DNA of 64,000 nucleotides from CAYFMP01 sp964344215 (GTDB lineage: Bacteria > Pseudomonadota > Alphaproteobacteria > Rhodospirillales > Casp-alpha2), in contig CAYFMP010000012.1 in the NCBI GenBank assembly GCA_964344215.1, positions 5,040-69,039 of the forward strand. The letters run 5' to 3'. Under the pieces are notes generated by a model. It was given only the letters and a program-made list of their open reading frames with translations. It was not told the origin of the DNA and ran no database searches. Below are positions 55,676 to 63,858 of this stretch, piece by piece. The position numbers and the translations under genes were made by a program. Position 1 is the first letter of the stretch. Each line of letters begins with the position of its first letter.

Positions 55676-56369
55676 CCTGGAACGCCTCAACGATCTGCCA
55701 GTAAACGTCTTCGACATCGGCGTCATCGCCGTCCTGCTGGTGTCGGCGCTGCTGGCCTACGCCCGCGGCTTCGTTCACGAAGTGCTGTCGGTTGCCGGCT
55801 GGATCGGCGCCATCCTCGCCACCTTCTACGGCTTCCCCTATCTCAAGCCCTACGCCCGACAAATCATTTCCATCGATCTGGCCGCCGATCTGGCCGCCGG
55901 CGTCGTCATCTTCGTGGTTTCGCTGGCGGCGCTTTCCGTTCTGTCGAGGAGCATTTCGCGAAGGGTCAAGGACAGCGCCCTCGGCGCGCTCGACCGTTCC
56001 TTGGGCTTTCTGTTCGGGCTGGCCCGAGGTGTATTGGTCGTCTGTATCGCCTACATCGGCCTCGAACTGATCATCCCGCGCGACGACCAACCGAAGTGGA
56101 TCGCCGAAGCACGTTCGATGGAACTGGTCTTGCCCGGCGCCGACCTGTTGACCTCGCTGATTCCGGAGACTGCGGGCTCCGCGGTCTCTGATGCTGTCGG
56201 CGATGCGAAGGAAAAGGCCAATGAGGCGGTCGAGGAAAAAGCCAAGGATGCCGCCCGCGAACTTCTGTCGCCACCGCCGAAGGCGCCGGACGATCCCGAC
56301 CAGGGAGCCTATGACCCGAAGGAACGCCAGGACATGGAACGCTTGATCGGTACCAGTCAACAGCAGTAA
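55668..56369 (+). CDS. cvpA: CvpA-family membrane protein
   Basis: A 233-aa protein with four N-terminal hydrophobic segments (VNVFDIGVIAVLLVSALLAY, VAGWIGAILATFYGFPYL and others), the CvpA fold, followed by a charged cytosolic tail with coiled-coil features (EKANEAVEEKAKDAARELL). The radA-cvpA-purF order is common. CvpA is needed for colicin V production in E. coli but its basic function is unclear. Confidence 0.88.
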   Translation: MDSLERLNDLPVNVFDIGVIAVLLVSALLAYARGFVHEVLSVAGWIGAILATFYGFPYLKPYARQIISIDLAADLAAGVVIFVVSLAALSVLSRSISRRVKDSALGALDRSLGFLFGLARGVLVVCIAYIGLELIIPRDDQPKWIAEARSMELVLPGADLLTSLIPETAGSAVSDAVGDAKEKANEAVEEKAKDAARELLSPPPKAPDDPDQGAYDPKERQDMERLIGTSQQQ

Positions 56370-56372
56370 GAA

Positions 56373-57871
56373 GTGTCCGTAGCCGATATGAAAACACCCC
56401 TGACCTTCCCCGCGCACCCCTACTTGCAGCCGCGACCCGAGTCGGGGCCGGAAGAGGAGTGCGGGCTGTTCGGCATTTACGGACAGGTCGACGCCGCCAC
56501 CCACGCCGCCCTCGGCTTGCACGCGCTCCAGCACCNNNNNNNNNNGAGTCGTGCTGCATAGTCGTCTACGACGGAGAGCAGTTCCATTCGCACCGGGCAT
56601 TAGGGCTGGTCGGCGACAACTTCAGTTCGCCAGAGACGATGCAGCGTCTGAAGGGCGATATGGCGATCGGCCACGTTCGCTATTCGACGTCGGGCGACAC
56701 GCTGCTGCGCAATGTCCAGCCGCTGTTCGCAGACTTCAAATTCGGCGGCCTCGCCATCGCTCACAACGGCAACCTGACCAACGCCTATCAGTTGCGTCGC
56801 GATCTGGTCCAACGCGGCTGCATATTTCAATCGACCAGCGATACCGAGACCATCGTGCATCTGGTGGCGATCAGCGAATACGGTCGCGTCGTCGACCGCC
56901 TGACCGACGCAATTTCGCAAGTCGAGGGCGCCTATTCACTGGTCGCCATAACCCAGAAGAAGCTGATCGGCCTGCGCGATCCCTACGGCGTCAGGCCGCT
57001 GGTGCTTGGCCGTCTCGGCGATTCTTACATCTTGACCTCGGAGACCTGTGCGCTCGACATCATCGACGCCCAGTTCGTCCGCGATGTCGAACCCGGCGAG
57101 ATCATCGTCATCGACGAGAAAGGCTTGCACAGCCTCAAGCCCTTCAACAAGAAACCGAACCGTTTCTGCATCTTCGAGTACATCTACTTCGCCCGCCCCG
57201 ACAGCGTCATGGAGGGCAAGAGCGTCTATGCGGTTCGCAAGGAGATCGGCGCCGAGCTCGCCCGCGAGAGCAACGTCGCCGCCGACGTCGTCGTGCCGGT
57301 GCCGGATTCGGGGGTGCCGTCGGCCATCGGATACGCCGAGGAGGCCGGTATTCCGTTCGAGCTCGGCATCATCCGCAACCACTACGTTGGCCGCACCTTC
57401 ATCGAACCGACCGATCAAATCCGGCACCTGGGCGTCCGCCTCAAGCACAACGCCAACGCAGCCCATCTCAAGGGCAAACGGGTCGTGCTGGTCGACGATT
57501 CCATCGTCCGCGGCACCACATCGGTGAAGATCGTCGAGATGGTTCGCAACGCCGGCGCCGCCGAGGTCCACATGCGGGTCGCCAGCCCGCCAAATACGCA
57601 CTCGTGCTTCTACGGGATCGATACGCCGGAACGCGAGGAACTGCTGGCCTCGCGTATGGACGTTCCGGCCATGGCCGATCATATCGGCGTCGACAGCCTG
57701 TCCTTTCTGAGTATCGACGGCCTCTATCGGGCGGTCGGCGGCGAAGCGCGCAACGCAGAAAGTCCGCAATACTGCGACGCCTGCCTGAGCGGCGAATATC
57801 CGATCCCCTTGACCGACCAGGAAGGCGATCCGGTTCCGTCCTTGCTGTCGTTGCTGGACGAACAACGCTGA
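56373..57871 (+). CDS. purF: amidophosphoribosyltransferase, interrupted by an assembly gap
   Basis: Class II glutamine amidotransferase that makes phosphoribosylamine, the first step of purine synthesis. The N-terminal nucleophile Cys follows a short propeptide in EECGLFGIYG. A run of 10 N at 56536-56545 lies in the conserved HRGQE segment; the flanking frames differ, and eight missing bases rather than ten would restore HALQHRGQE followed by SCCIVVYDGEQ. Downstream: SHNGNLTNAYQLR-like text, the PRPP motif VVLVDDSIVRGTTS and C-terminal YCDACLSGEYP, a cysteine pair typical of the iron-sulfur form. The start is GTG 56373 or ATG 56388. Confidence 0.92.
56536..56545. other. assembly gap (10 N) inside purF
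   Basis: Ten N form a scaffold join. Restoring the family sequence needs eight bases, so the true gap size differs from the placeholder. This marks the sequence as a draft. Confidence 0.98.
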
Positions 57872-58599
57872 TGAACGAAACCGGAGGTCGCCTGGACGGG
57901 CGCATTGCGCTCATCACCGGCGCCTCGCGCGGTATCGGTGCCGCCGTTGCCAAACGTTTCGCGACGGAAGGCGCCCAACTGGTTCTGGTCGCCCGCACCT
58001 CGGGCGGGCTTGAGGAGGTAGACGACGAAGTCCGCAACGCTTCCGGCCAACGCGCCACCCTGGTACCTCTCGACCTTACCGACTTCGACGCCATCGACAA
58101 CTTGGGGGCCGCCGTGTTCGAGCGCTTCGGGCGCCTCGACGCACTCATCGGCAACGCCGGCCTGCTCGGCCCCCTCGGCCCCATCAACCACGTCGATCCG
58201 AAAGTCTGGGAGCGGGTCATGGACGTCAATCTGACCGCCAACTGGCGGCTGATCCGTTCGTTTGATCCGCTGCTTCGGCAATCGGACTCGGGGCGCGCCG
58301 TTTTCGTCACTTCGACCGTCGGTTCCGAGCCGCGCGCTTATTGGAGCGTCTATTCGGTTTCGAAGGCGGCGCTCGAGATGACGGTCCGGATCTACGCCAC
58401 CGAAGTCGCCGAAACGGCGGTCCGCGTCAATCTGTTCAACCCCGGTGCGACCCGTACCGCCATGCGCGCCGAAGCGATGCCGGGCGAGGACCCCGATACC
58501 CTGAAAACCGCCGACGACGTAACAGAGCAGTTCGTTGCTCTGTGCGAACCGGGCTGCCGCTTGAACGGCGAAACACTGGACTGGACCTGGCAAGGTTAA
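57871..58599 (+). CDS. short-chain dehydrogenase/reductase
   Basis: A 242-aa SDR. Cofactor motif ITGASRGIGAAVAKRF (about 14-29), IGNAGLLGPLG in the NAG position, and the catalytic VYSVSKAALEM. Its ATG shares one base with the purF stop, so it is cotranscribed with purF. The substrate is unknown. An SDR directly after purF is frequent in this group of bacteria. Confidence 0.88.
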   Translation: MNETGGRLDGRIALITGASRGIGAAVAKRFATEGAQLVLVARTSGGLEEVDDEVRNASGQRATLVPLDLTDFDAIDNLGAAVFERFGRLDALIGNAGLLGPLGPINHVDPKVWERVMDVNLTANWRLIRSFDPLLRQSDSGRAVFVTSTVGSEPRAYWSVYSVSKAALEMTVRIYATEVAETAVRVNLFNPGATRTAMRAEAMPGEDPDTLKTADDVTEQFVALCEPGCRLNGETLDWTWQG

Positions 58600-58619
58600 G
58601 GTCGAATTCAGCCCTTTCT

Positions 58620-58639
58620 TTGGTAACGATTTTGTTACA
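58620..58639. promoter_or_regulatory. Pho-box-like operator candidate
   Basis: TTGGTAAC (58620-58627) and TTTGTTAC (58631-58638) are related half-sites 11 bp apart; on the minus strand this reads CTGTAAC, four A, TCGTTAC, close to the 7-4-7 layout of a Pho box. It lies just upstream of the -35 of the promoter for the phosphate transporter pair. GTAAC and GTTAC are also inverted repeats. Confidence 0.4.
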
Positions 58640-58645
58640 GCGCGG

Positions 58646-58673
58646 TTGCCAAGTAAAAAGTTCCGCTTATACT
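58646..58673 (+). promoter_or_regulatory. promoter of the DUF47-PiT pair
   Basis: TTGCCA at 58646-58651 and TATACT at 58668-58673 with a 16-bp spacer, about 105 bp before the ATG at 58778. The following 100 bp leader has no obvious gene. Confidence 0.55.
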
Positions 58674-58777
58674 TGACCGCCGCTCCAAAAGCATTTGCTC
58701 GGAACGACCCGGCGCATCCCGCCTTGCGCGGACTCGCGCGTCGGTCGAATTCGGCATCGGGGGAAGGGAACCAAACA

Positions 58778-59440
58778 ATGGAACTGACCAAGGACATCCG
58801 GCTGTTTCGCCGCACCCGGGCGCTCGAAAACGAGATCGACGAGTTCCTCGACATGCTCTCGGAATCGGCCCTGGTCTTCAAACATGCGGTTCGGGTCTAC
58901 CTCGAACAGGGCTGCTCGGAAGAGTTCGACGAGAAGCTCCACCACGTGAATTCGCTCGAAAGCAAGGCCGACCACCTGCGCCGCTCCATCGAAACCCAAC
59001 TCTACACCCAGACCCTGATCCCGGAATCGCGGGGCGACGTGCTTGGCCTGCTGGAAAACCTCGATCACATCATCAACCTGTTCGAGGGAACGCTCTGGGG
59101 ATTCTCCATCGAGAAACCGAGCATTCCGGAGGCGTTCCACGACGGCTACAAGGGTCTCGTCGACATGGGGGTGGAAGCGGTCGAATCGGTGGTGCTGGCG
59201 TCACGTGCCTTCTTCCGCAACATCGAGGCGGTCGGTGATCACAACCACAAGGTCATGTTCTTCGAGAAGGAAGCCGACAAGATCAGCACCAAGCTGAAAC
59301 GCGGCATCTTCGATTCCGATCTCGAGCTTTCCCACAAGACGCACCTGCGCGACTTCGTCGAGCAGATCGACAACGCCGCCGACTGGGCCGAGGACGTGGC
59401 CGACCGCCTGGCCATCTACGTTATCAAGCGGACCGTCTGA
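58778..59440 (+). CDS. DUF47 (PhoU-like, TIGR00153) phosphate transport accessory protein
   Basis: A 220-aa all-helical protein. Family text includes KHAVRVYLEQGCSEEFDEKL, VNSLESKADHLRRSIET and FFEKEADKISTKLKRGIFD; the E-x-x-x-D pairs are metal sites in PhoU-like proteins. ATG 58778 follows GGGGGAAGGG. Such a protein usually precedes a PiT transporter gene and affects its activity, as in the Sinorhizobium orfA-pit operon. Confidence 0.9.
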   Translation: MELTKDIRLFRRTRALENEIDEFLDMLSESALVFKHAVRVYLEQGCSEEFDEKLHHVNSLESKADHLRRSIETQLYTQTLIPESRGDVLGLLENLDHIINLFEGTLWGFSIEKPSIPEAFHDGYKGLVDMGVEAVESVVLASRAFFRNIEAVGDHNHKVMFFEKEADKISTKLKRGIFDSDLELSHKTHLRDFVEQIDNAADWAEDVADRLAIYVIKRTV

Positions 59441-59455
59441 ACAAGCCCTCTCGCC

Positions 59456-60940
59456 ATGGAAGTCACGGTCCTCCTATTCCTGACCAGCGGTCTGTTCCTG
59501 GGCTGGGCGTTGGGTGCCAACGACGCCGCCAACGTCTTCGGCACGGCGGTCGGGACGCGGATGATCCGCTTCACCACGGCCGCCGTCATCTGCAGCGTCT
59601 TCGTCGTTCTCGGCGCCGTCTTCAGCGGCGCCGGCGCCGCCCATACGCTGGGCAAGCTGGGCGCCGTCAATGCGCTGCCGGGCTCGTTCATGGCCGCCCT
59701 TTCCGCCGCGCTTGCCGTTTACCTCATGACCAAGGCCGGCCTACCGGTGTCGACGACCCAGGCCATCGTCGGCGGCATCATCGGGTGGAACCTGTTCAGC
59801 GCTACCGCCACCGACACCGGCTCGCTGATCAAGATCCTGTCGACCTGGGTGATCTGCCCGGTACTCGCCGCCGTCTTTTCGGTGGGGCTCTACAAGCTCG
59901 TCACCTGGGCCCTGCACCACGCCCGACTGCACCTGCTCAGAACCGACGCCTATACCCGGGTCGGCCTGATCCTGGCCGGCGCCTTCGGATCCTACAGCCT
60001 CGGCGCCAACAACATCGGCAACGTGATGGGCGTGTTCGTGACGGCGTCGCCGTTCACCGACATCGACATCGGCGGCGCCTTCACCCTGACCTCGACGCAG
60101 CAGTTGTTCCTGGTCGGCGCGCTGGCCATCGGCGTCGGCGTCATGACCTATTCGAAACGCGTCATGATGACCGTCGGCGGCGGCCTGTCGCCGCTGTCTC
60201 CGGTCGCCGCCTGGGTCGTCGTCATCGCCCACTCGCTGGTCCTCTTTCTGTTCGCCTCGCAGGGCCTGGAAGCGTTCCTGGCCGAGCGCGGCCTGCCGAC
60301 CATCCCGCTGGTCCCGGTGTCGAGTTCGCAGGCCGTGGTCGGCGCCGTCCTCGGCATCGCGCTGTTGCAGGGCGGCCGCGGCATCCGCTGGCGGGTGCTG
60401 GGCGGCATCGGGGTCGGCTGGGTGGTGACCCCGGTGATCGCCGGCGCGGTCTGCTTTGTCGGCCTCTACTTCCTGCAGAACGTCTTCGACCAGAAGGTCT
60501 ACGACCGCATCCCGTATGCGCTGACCCTGACCGTGCTCGACAAGCTCCACGCCGAGGGCGTGGCGCCGGCCCGTCTGGCAGGGCTGGCCGGCAAGCATTT
60601 CCAATCGGCGGCCGCCCTCGACGACGCCATGGACTCCGAACCGGCGCTGCGCGAGGGCGACCGCGCCAGGGTCCTCGAGTTCGCCGAGGTCCACCGGCTC
60701 CATATCGATCCCGACCGCTTCGGGCAACTGGCGGAGGGACCGCTGAGCCCGGCCCAGGCCGCCGCCGTCAGGCGCTTGGCCGGCCGCCGCTTCGAGCACC
60801 TGTGGCAACTGGCCGAGCGCCTCGCCAAGCTCGGCCCGGACTGGCGGACGCGCCCGAACGGCGCCGTCGACAAGGCCCACAACCAGGAGCTGGCGGCCCG
60901 CCTCGCCTATCTGCACCGGCTGTTCCACGTCCACCGCTAG
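59456..60940 (+). CDS. pit: PiT-family inorganic phosphate transporter
   Basis: A 494-aa membrane protein with two copies of the PiT signature, GANDAANVFGTAVG (about 20-33) and GANNIGNVMGVFV (about 182-194). It has about ten membrane helices and a C-terminal cytosolic tail (about 370-494) rich in charged residues, longer than in the shorter homologues. It probably imports phosphate with a metal ion and protons. It follows the DUF47 gene after 15 bp. Confidence 0.92.
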   Translation: MEVTVLLFLTSGLFLGWALGANDAANVFGTAVGTRMIRFTTAAVICSVFVVLGAVFSGAGAAHTLGKLGAVNALPGSFMAALSAALAVYLMTKAGLPVSTTQAIVGGIIGWNLFSATATDTGSLIKILSTWVICPVLAAVFSVGLYKLVTWALHHARLHLLRTDAYTRVGLILAGAFGSYSLGANNIGNVMGVFVTASPFTDIDIGGAFTLTSTQQLFLVGALAIGVGVMTYSKRVMMTVGGGLSPLSPVAAWVVVIAHSLVLFLFASQGLEAFLAERGLPTIPLVPVSSSQAVVGAVLGIALLQGGRGIRWRVLGGIGVGWVVTPVIAGAVCFVGLYFLQNVFDQKVYDRIPYALTLTVLDKLHAEGVAPARLAGLAGKHFQSAAALDDAMDSEPALREGDRARVLEFAEVHRLHIDPDRFGQLAEGPLSPAQAAAVRRLAGRRFEHLWQLAERLAKLGPDWRTRPNGAVDKAHNQELAARLAYLHRLFHVHR

Positions 60941-60966
60941 CCGCTGCTCATCGGCGGCCGCCCCGC

Positions 60967-61746
60967 TCAGGTCCCGGCCGTTTTCTTGAGCTTGGCGGTC
61001 AGCACCACCAGCCCGGCGGCGGCGACGTCGTCGGCCAGGCCACCGCTCAGCGGCCGGTCGACGACCAGATGGGTGATCTCTTCGGCGTGCTGGACGCGGA
61101 CCGGGGCGGTGCGTCCGAACTTGGTGTGGTCGGCCAGCAACACGGCGGTGCGGCCCTGTACCAGCATGCGGCCGCGGAGCTCGGCCATCTCGCGCGAGAA
61201 GTCGCTGAGCACCGGCCCGGGCCCGAGCGCACCGGCACCGACGAAAGCGAAGTCGGCGAAGTAGCGATCGAGCGCGGCGGTGGCGTCGCGGCCCAGCGTC
61301 GCCCCCTCGCCGCCCTGCACCTCGCCGCCCAGCAACACGACCCGGTTGGCGTTGCGACCGGCCAGCCGGCCGGCGACGTGGATGTCGTTAGTGTAGACGG
61401 TGAGGCGGCTGCGGGCGGTCAGCGCCTCGGCCAGCCTCAGCGTGGTGGTGCCCGAATCGACGATGACGCTGGCCCCGTCCGGCACCAGGGTGGCGGCCAG
61501 CCGTCCGATCGCCTCCTTGCCGGCGGCGTTGACCGCCATCCTCTCGTCGAAGGCGGGCTCGACCTGGTCGATCGACAGCGCCCCGCCGTGGGTCTTGCGC
61601 AGCCGGTTCTCGGCCGCCAGCCGGGTGATGTCGCGGCGGATCGTCTCGCGCGAGACGCCCAGGCGCCGGTAGAGCTCGTTGACCGAAACCGAGCCCTTCT
61701 CGCTGAGGATGTCGAGTATCTCGTCGCGTCGTGTCGCCGCCAGCAT
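60967..61746 (-). CDS. DeoR/GlpR-family transcriptional regulator
   Basis: A 259-aa regulator. The N-terminal helix-turn-helix (about 5-60, RRDEILDILSEKGSVSVNEL, then RRLGVSRETIRRDITRL) is followed by the DeoRC sugar-phosphate sensor domain with VDSGTTTLRLAEAL (about 94-107). ATG 61746 follows GGAGGGTG. It is divergent from the PbfA-like gene, with a phased TGTGG array between them that is a likely operator. The effector would be a phosphorylated intermediate. Confidence 0.92.
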   Translation of the reverse strand: MLAATRRDEILDILSEKGSVSVNELYRRLGVSRETIRRDITRLAAENRLRKTHGGALSIDQVEPAFDERMAVNAAGKEAIGRLAATLVPDGASVIVDSGTTTLRLAEALTARSRLTVYTNDIHVAGRLAGRNANRVVLLGGEVQGGEGATLGRDATAALDRYFADFAFVGAGALGPGPVLSDFSREMAELRGRMLVQGRTAVLLADHTKFGRTAPVRVQHAEEITHLVVDRPLSGGLADDVAAAGLVVLTAKLKKTAGT

Positions 61747-61853
61747 CGGTGCACCCTCCAATGGTTCCGTCGCGGAACCTGTCCCGGCTCGGACTTTGCC
61801 GAAGCCGCGACCTCGAGTCAAACCGCCGGCCGGCCGGCCGCGACTCCGAGGCA

Positions 61854-61890
61854 TTGTGGAATTATGTGGAATATTGTGGCGTTTTGTGGT
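61854..61890. promoter_or_regulatory. four TGTGG repeats at exact 10-bp spacing
   Basis: TGTGG occurs at 61855, 61865, 61875 and 61885, each in an AT-rich decamer. The array lies between the divergent regulator and PLP-enzyme genes, so all copies face the same side of the helix. It is the best candidate operator for the DeoR-type regulator. Confidence 0.6.
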
Positions 61891-61902
61891 TTTACTACGC
61901 TC

Positions 61903-63423
61903 ATGTCCTGCCGCCCCGAACCCAAGGACATCGACGCGCCGGACGGCGGCGACGCCACCGATGCGCCCGAACCACCCGACGCCTCGTCCGTGCCCGCACG
62001 GGCGGCCCCCTCGTCCGCGCCCGCCGCTGGCGACGATTCGCGCGCCCCGCCGCCGCACCGGCGCGGCGAGGGCGACAGCAACCAGAGCGCCGGCCGCCTG
62101 GCCTGGCAGGCGACCCGGTCGGCCGACCCGGGGGCCGGAATGCTGGCCGACGACGAGCGCTATTTCCTCAGGCAATCGCTCTCCACGCCGTGCCTGGCCC
62201 CGGTCCGCAAGGCCCAAGGCATCTGGATCGAGGACGCGGCCGGCCGCCGCTACATGGACTTCCACGGCAACAATGTGCACCACATCGGCTACGGCCACCC
62301 CCGCCTGGTCGCCGCCGTCAAGCGCCAGATCGACGAGCTCCCCTACGCGCCCAGACGCTTCACCTGCGAGCCGGCGGTCGAGCTGGCGGCGAAGCTGGCC
62401 GAGGTGACGCCGGGGACTTTGAGCAAGTCCTTGTTCGCCACCGGCGGCTCCGACGCCATCGACATGGCCTTGAAACTGGCCCGCCACGTGACCGGTCGCC
62501 ACAAGACGGTATCGTTCTGGGATTCGTTCCACGGGGCCGGCTTCGGCGGCATGAGCATCGGCGGCGAATCGCTGTTCAGGAGCGGCGTCGGACCGCTGCT
62601 GGCCGGCGCCGAGCATATCGCGCCGTTTGCCTGCTACCGCTGCCCCTACGGCCACGACGCGCCCGACGGCAAGCCCGACCTGGACACCTGCAAGATGGCC
62701 TGCGCCGGCATGGTCCGTTACCTGCTGGAGATGGAGACCGACGTCGCCGCCGTCATCGCCGAGCCGGTGCGCGCCGTCCCCTACGTGCCGCCGCCGGGGT
62801 TCTGGGAAGAGGTCCGCCAAGCCTGCGACGAAATGGGCGCGCTCCTGATCTTCGACGAGATCCCGAGTGGCTTGGGCAAGAGCGGCCGCATGTTCGTCTG
62901 CGACAACTTCGGCGTCGTCCCCGACATCATCGTCCTCGGGAAAGCGCTGGGCGGCGGCATGCTGCCGATCGCCGCCATGATCGCCCGCCCCGAGCTCGAC
63001 CGGGCCGCCGACCTCGCCTTCGGCCACTACACCCACGAGAAGAACCCGGTCACCGCGCGCGCCGCGCTGACCACGATCGAGATCATCGAGGACGAGGGGC
63101 TGGTCGACAACGCCGCCCGGGTCGGCGCCCACGCGCTCGAACGCCTCGACGACATGAAGCGCCGCCATCCGCTGATCGGCCACGTCACCGGCTTCGGCCT
63201 GATCATGGGCATCGAGCTGGTCGAAGACCGCGCCACCAAGGAGCCGGCCGCCGACGCCGCCGATCGCATCATGTACAGGGCCTTGGACGAGGGCTTGAGC
63301 TTCAAGACGACGATGGGCAACGTGCTGACGCTGACGCCGCCGCTGATCACCACCCTCGAGCAGATGGACGCGGCCTTGGACATCGTCGAGGCGGCGATCG
63401 CCGCCGAGGAAGAATCCGGCTAG
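61903..63423 (+). CDS. class III PLP enzyme, (R)-1-hydroxy-2-aminoethylphosphonate ammonia-lyase-like (PbfA)
   Basis: A 506-aa protein of the class III aminotransferase fold. From about residue 60 it matches the PbfA-type lyases of aminophosphonate breakdown: YMDFHGNNVHHIGYGHPRL, RRFTCEPAVELAAKL, FATGGSDAIDMALKLA, AEPVRAVPYVPPPGFW and VLGKALGGGMLPIAAM with the PLP lysine. The first 55 residues are low-complexity (Pro, Asp, Ala) and may be an overextended start; ATG 61903 has no ribosome binding site, an in-frame ATG lies at 61864 and a GTG at 61990. A divergent DeoR regulator sits next to it. Specificity is from family resemblance only; other phosphonate genes are absent. Confidence 0.75.
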   Translation: MSCRPEPKDIDAPDGGDATDAPEPPDASSVPARAAPSSAPAAGDDSRAPPPHRRGEGDSNQSAGRLAWQATRSADPGAGMLADDERYFLRQSLSTPCLAPVRKAQGIWIEDAAGRRYMDFHGNNVHHIGYGHPRLVAAVKRQIDELPYAPRRFTCEPAVELAAKLAEVTPGTLSKSLFATGGSDAIDMALKLARHVTGRHKTVSFWDSFHGAGFGGMSIGGESLFRSGVGPLLAGAEHIAPFACYRCPYGHDAPDGKPDLDTCKMACAGMVRYLLEMETDVAAVIAEPVRAVPYVPPPGFWEEVRQACDEMGALLIFDEIPSGLGKSGRMFVCDNFGVVPDIIVLGKALGGGMLPIAAMIARPELDRAADLAFGHYTHEKNPVTARAALTTIEIIEDEGLVDNAARVGAHALERLDDMKRRHPLIGHVTGFGLIMGIELVEDRATKEPAADAADRIMYRALDEGLSFKTTMGNVLTLTPPLITTLEQMDAALDIVEAAIAAEEESG

Positions 63424-63650
63424 ACGCGAGGACGGCGGGAAAATGGCCGTTACGGCGACCCGCGAGACCGTTTCGAGGGCTCCGGGAGCGGCCGAACCCG
63501 CGCAACCCCCTGAAATCGTTCGATTGGCCGCCTCCATATCGCCCGAAATGTACGCAAAAGTCCGCAATCTTCCGGTTTTGTTCTGTTCGGCAAAACCCGA
63601 CGCGACCACACGGCGTCGCCGTCTGCCCGGCCCCAAGCTCGGCTCGAAAA

Positions 63651-63690
63651 TGTCGATAAATGCCGATGAATGCCGATAAATGCCCATAAC
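63651..63690. repeat. four tandem decamers, consensus TGCCGATAAA
   Basis: Four consecutive 10-base units start at 63651, 63661, 63671 and 63681. Units 1-3 differ from the consensus by at most one base; the fourth (TGCCCATAAC) differs by two. Ten-base periodicity places all units on one helix face, as in a regulator binding array. Confidence 0.85.
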
Positions 63691-63834
63691 AACCGGCCCC
63701 GGCCCCTGTTCTCCCGCCGAAGGCCGATCGAGGCGGGAAAAACGGTGGCGCCGGGCCGATTTCGGCAATGTTTTCAAAGGGCTCCTTGGTCCGATTGGAC
63801 ATAATTACGATGTATAGGCGTTATTTCTCTAATA

Positions 63835-63858
63835 TTGTATAAAAAGGAAAATATACAA
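63835..63858. promoter_or_regulatory. inverted repeat TTGTATA-N10-TATACAA
   Basis: TTGTATA (63835-63841) and TATACAA (63852-63858) are perfect 7-bp inverted arms around a purine-rich 10-bp spacer (AAAAGGAAAA). They lie in the only AT-rich patch of the right edge. An operator or promoter element for a gene beyond the window is possible. Confidence 0.4.

Noticed and set aside
59785..63423. 1212-codon plus-strand frame spanning pit, the regulator and the PLP enzyme
   Set aside because: Only the part after about 61903 shows family sequence; the rest is a shadow of pit and an antisense run through the regulator.
63443..63679. 78-codon frame downstream of the PbfA-like gene
   Set aside because: It ends inside the decamer array, has no family features and a poor ribosome binding site; kept only as a remark in the edge region.
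63651..63690. CRISPR array
   Set aside because: Units are 10 bases without spacers and no cas gene is present.
60967..63777. 936-codon minus-strand frame extending the DeoR-type regulator upstream
   Set aside because: Regulator homology ends at ATG 61746; the rest is antisense to the PLP enzyme.
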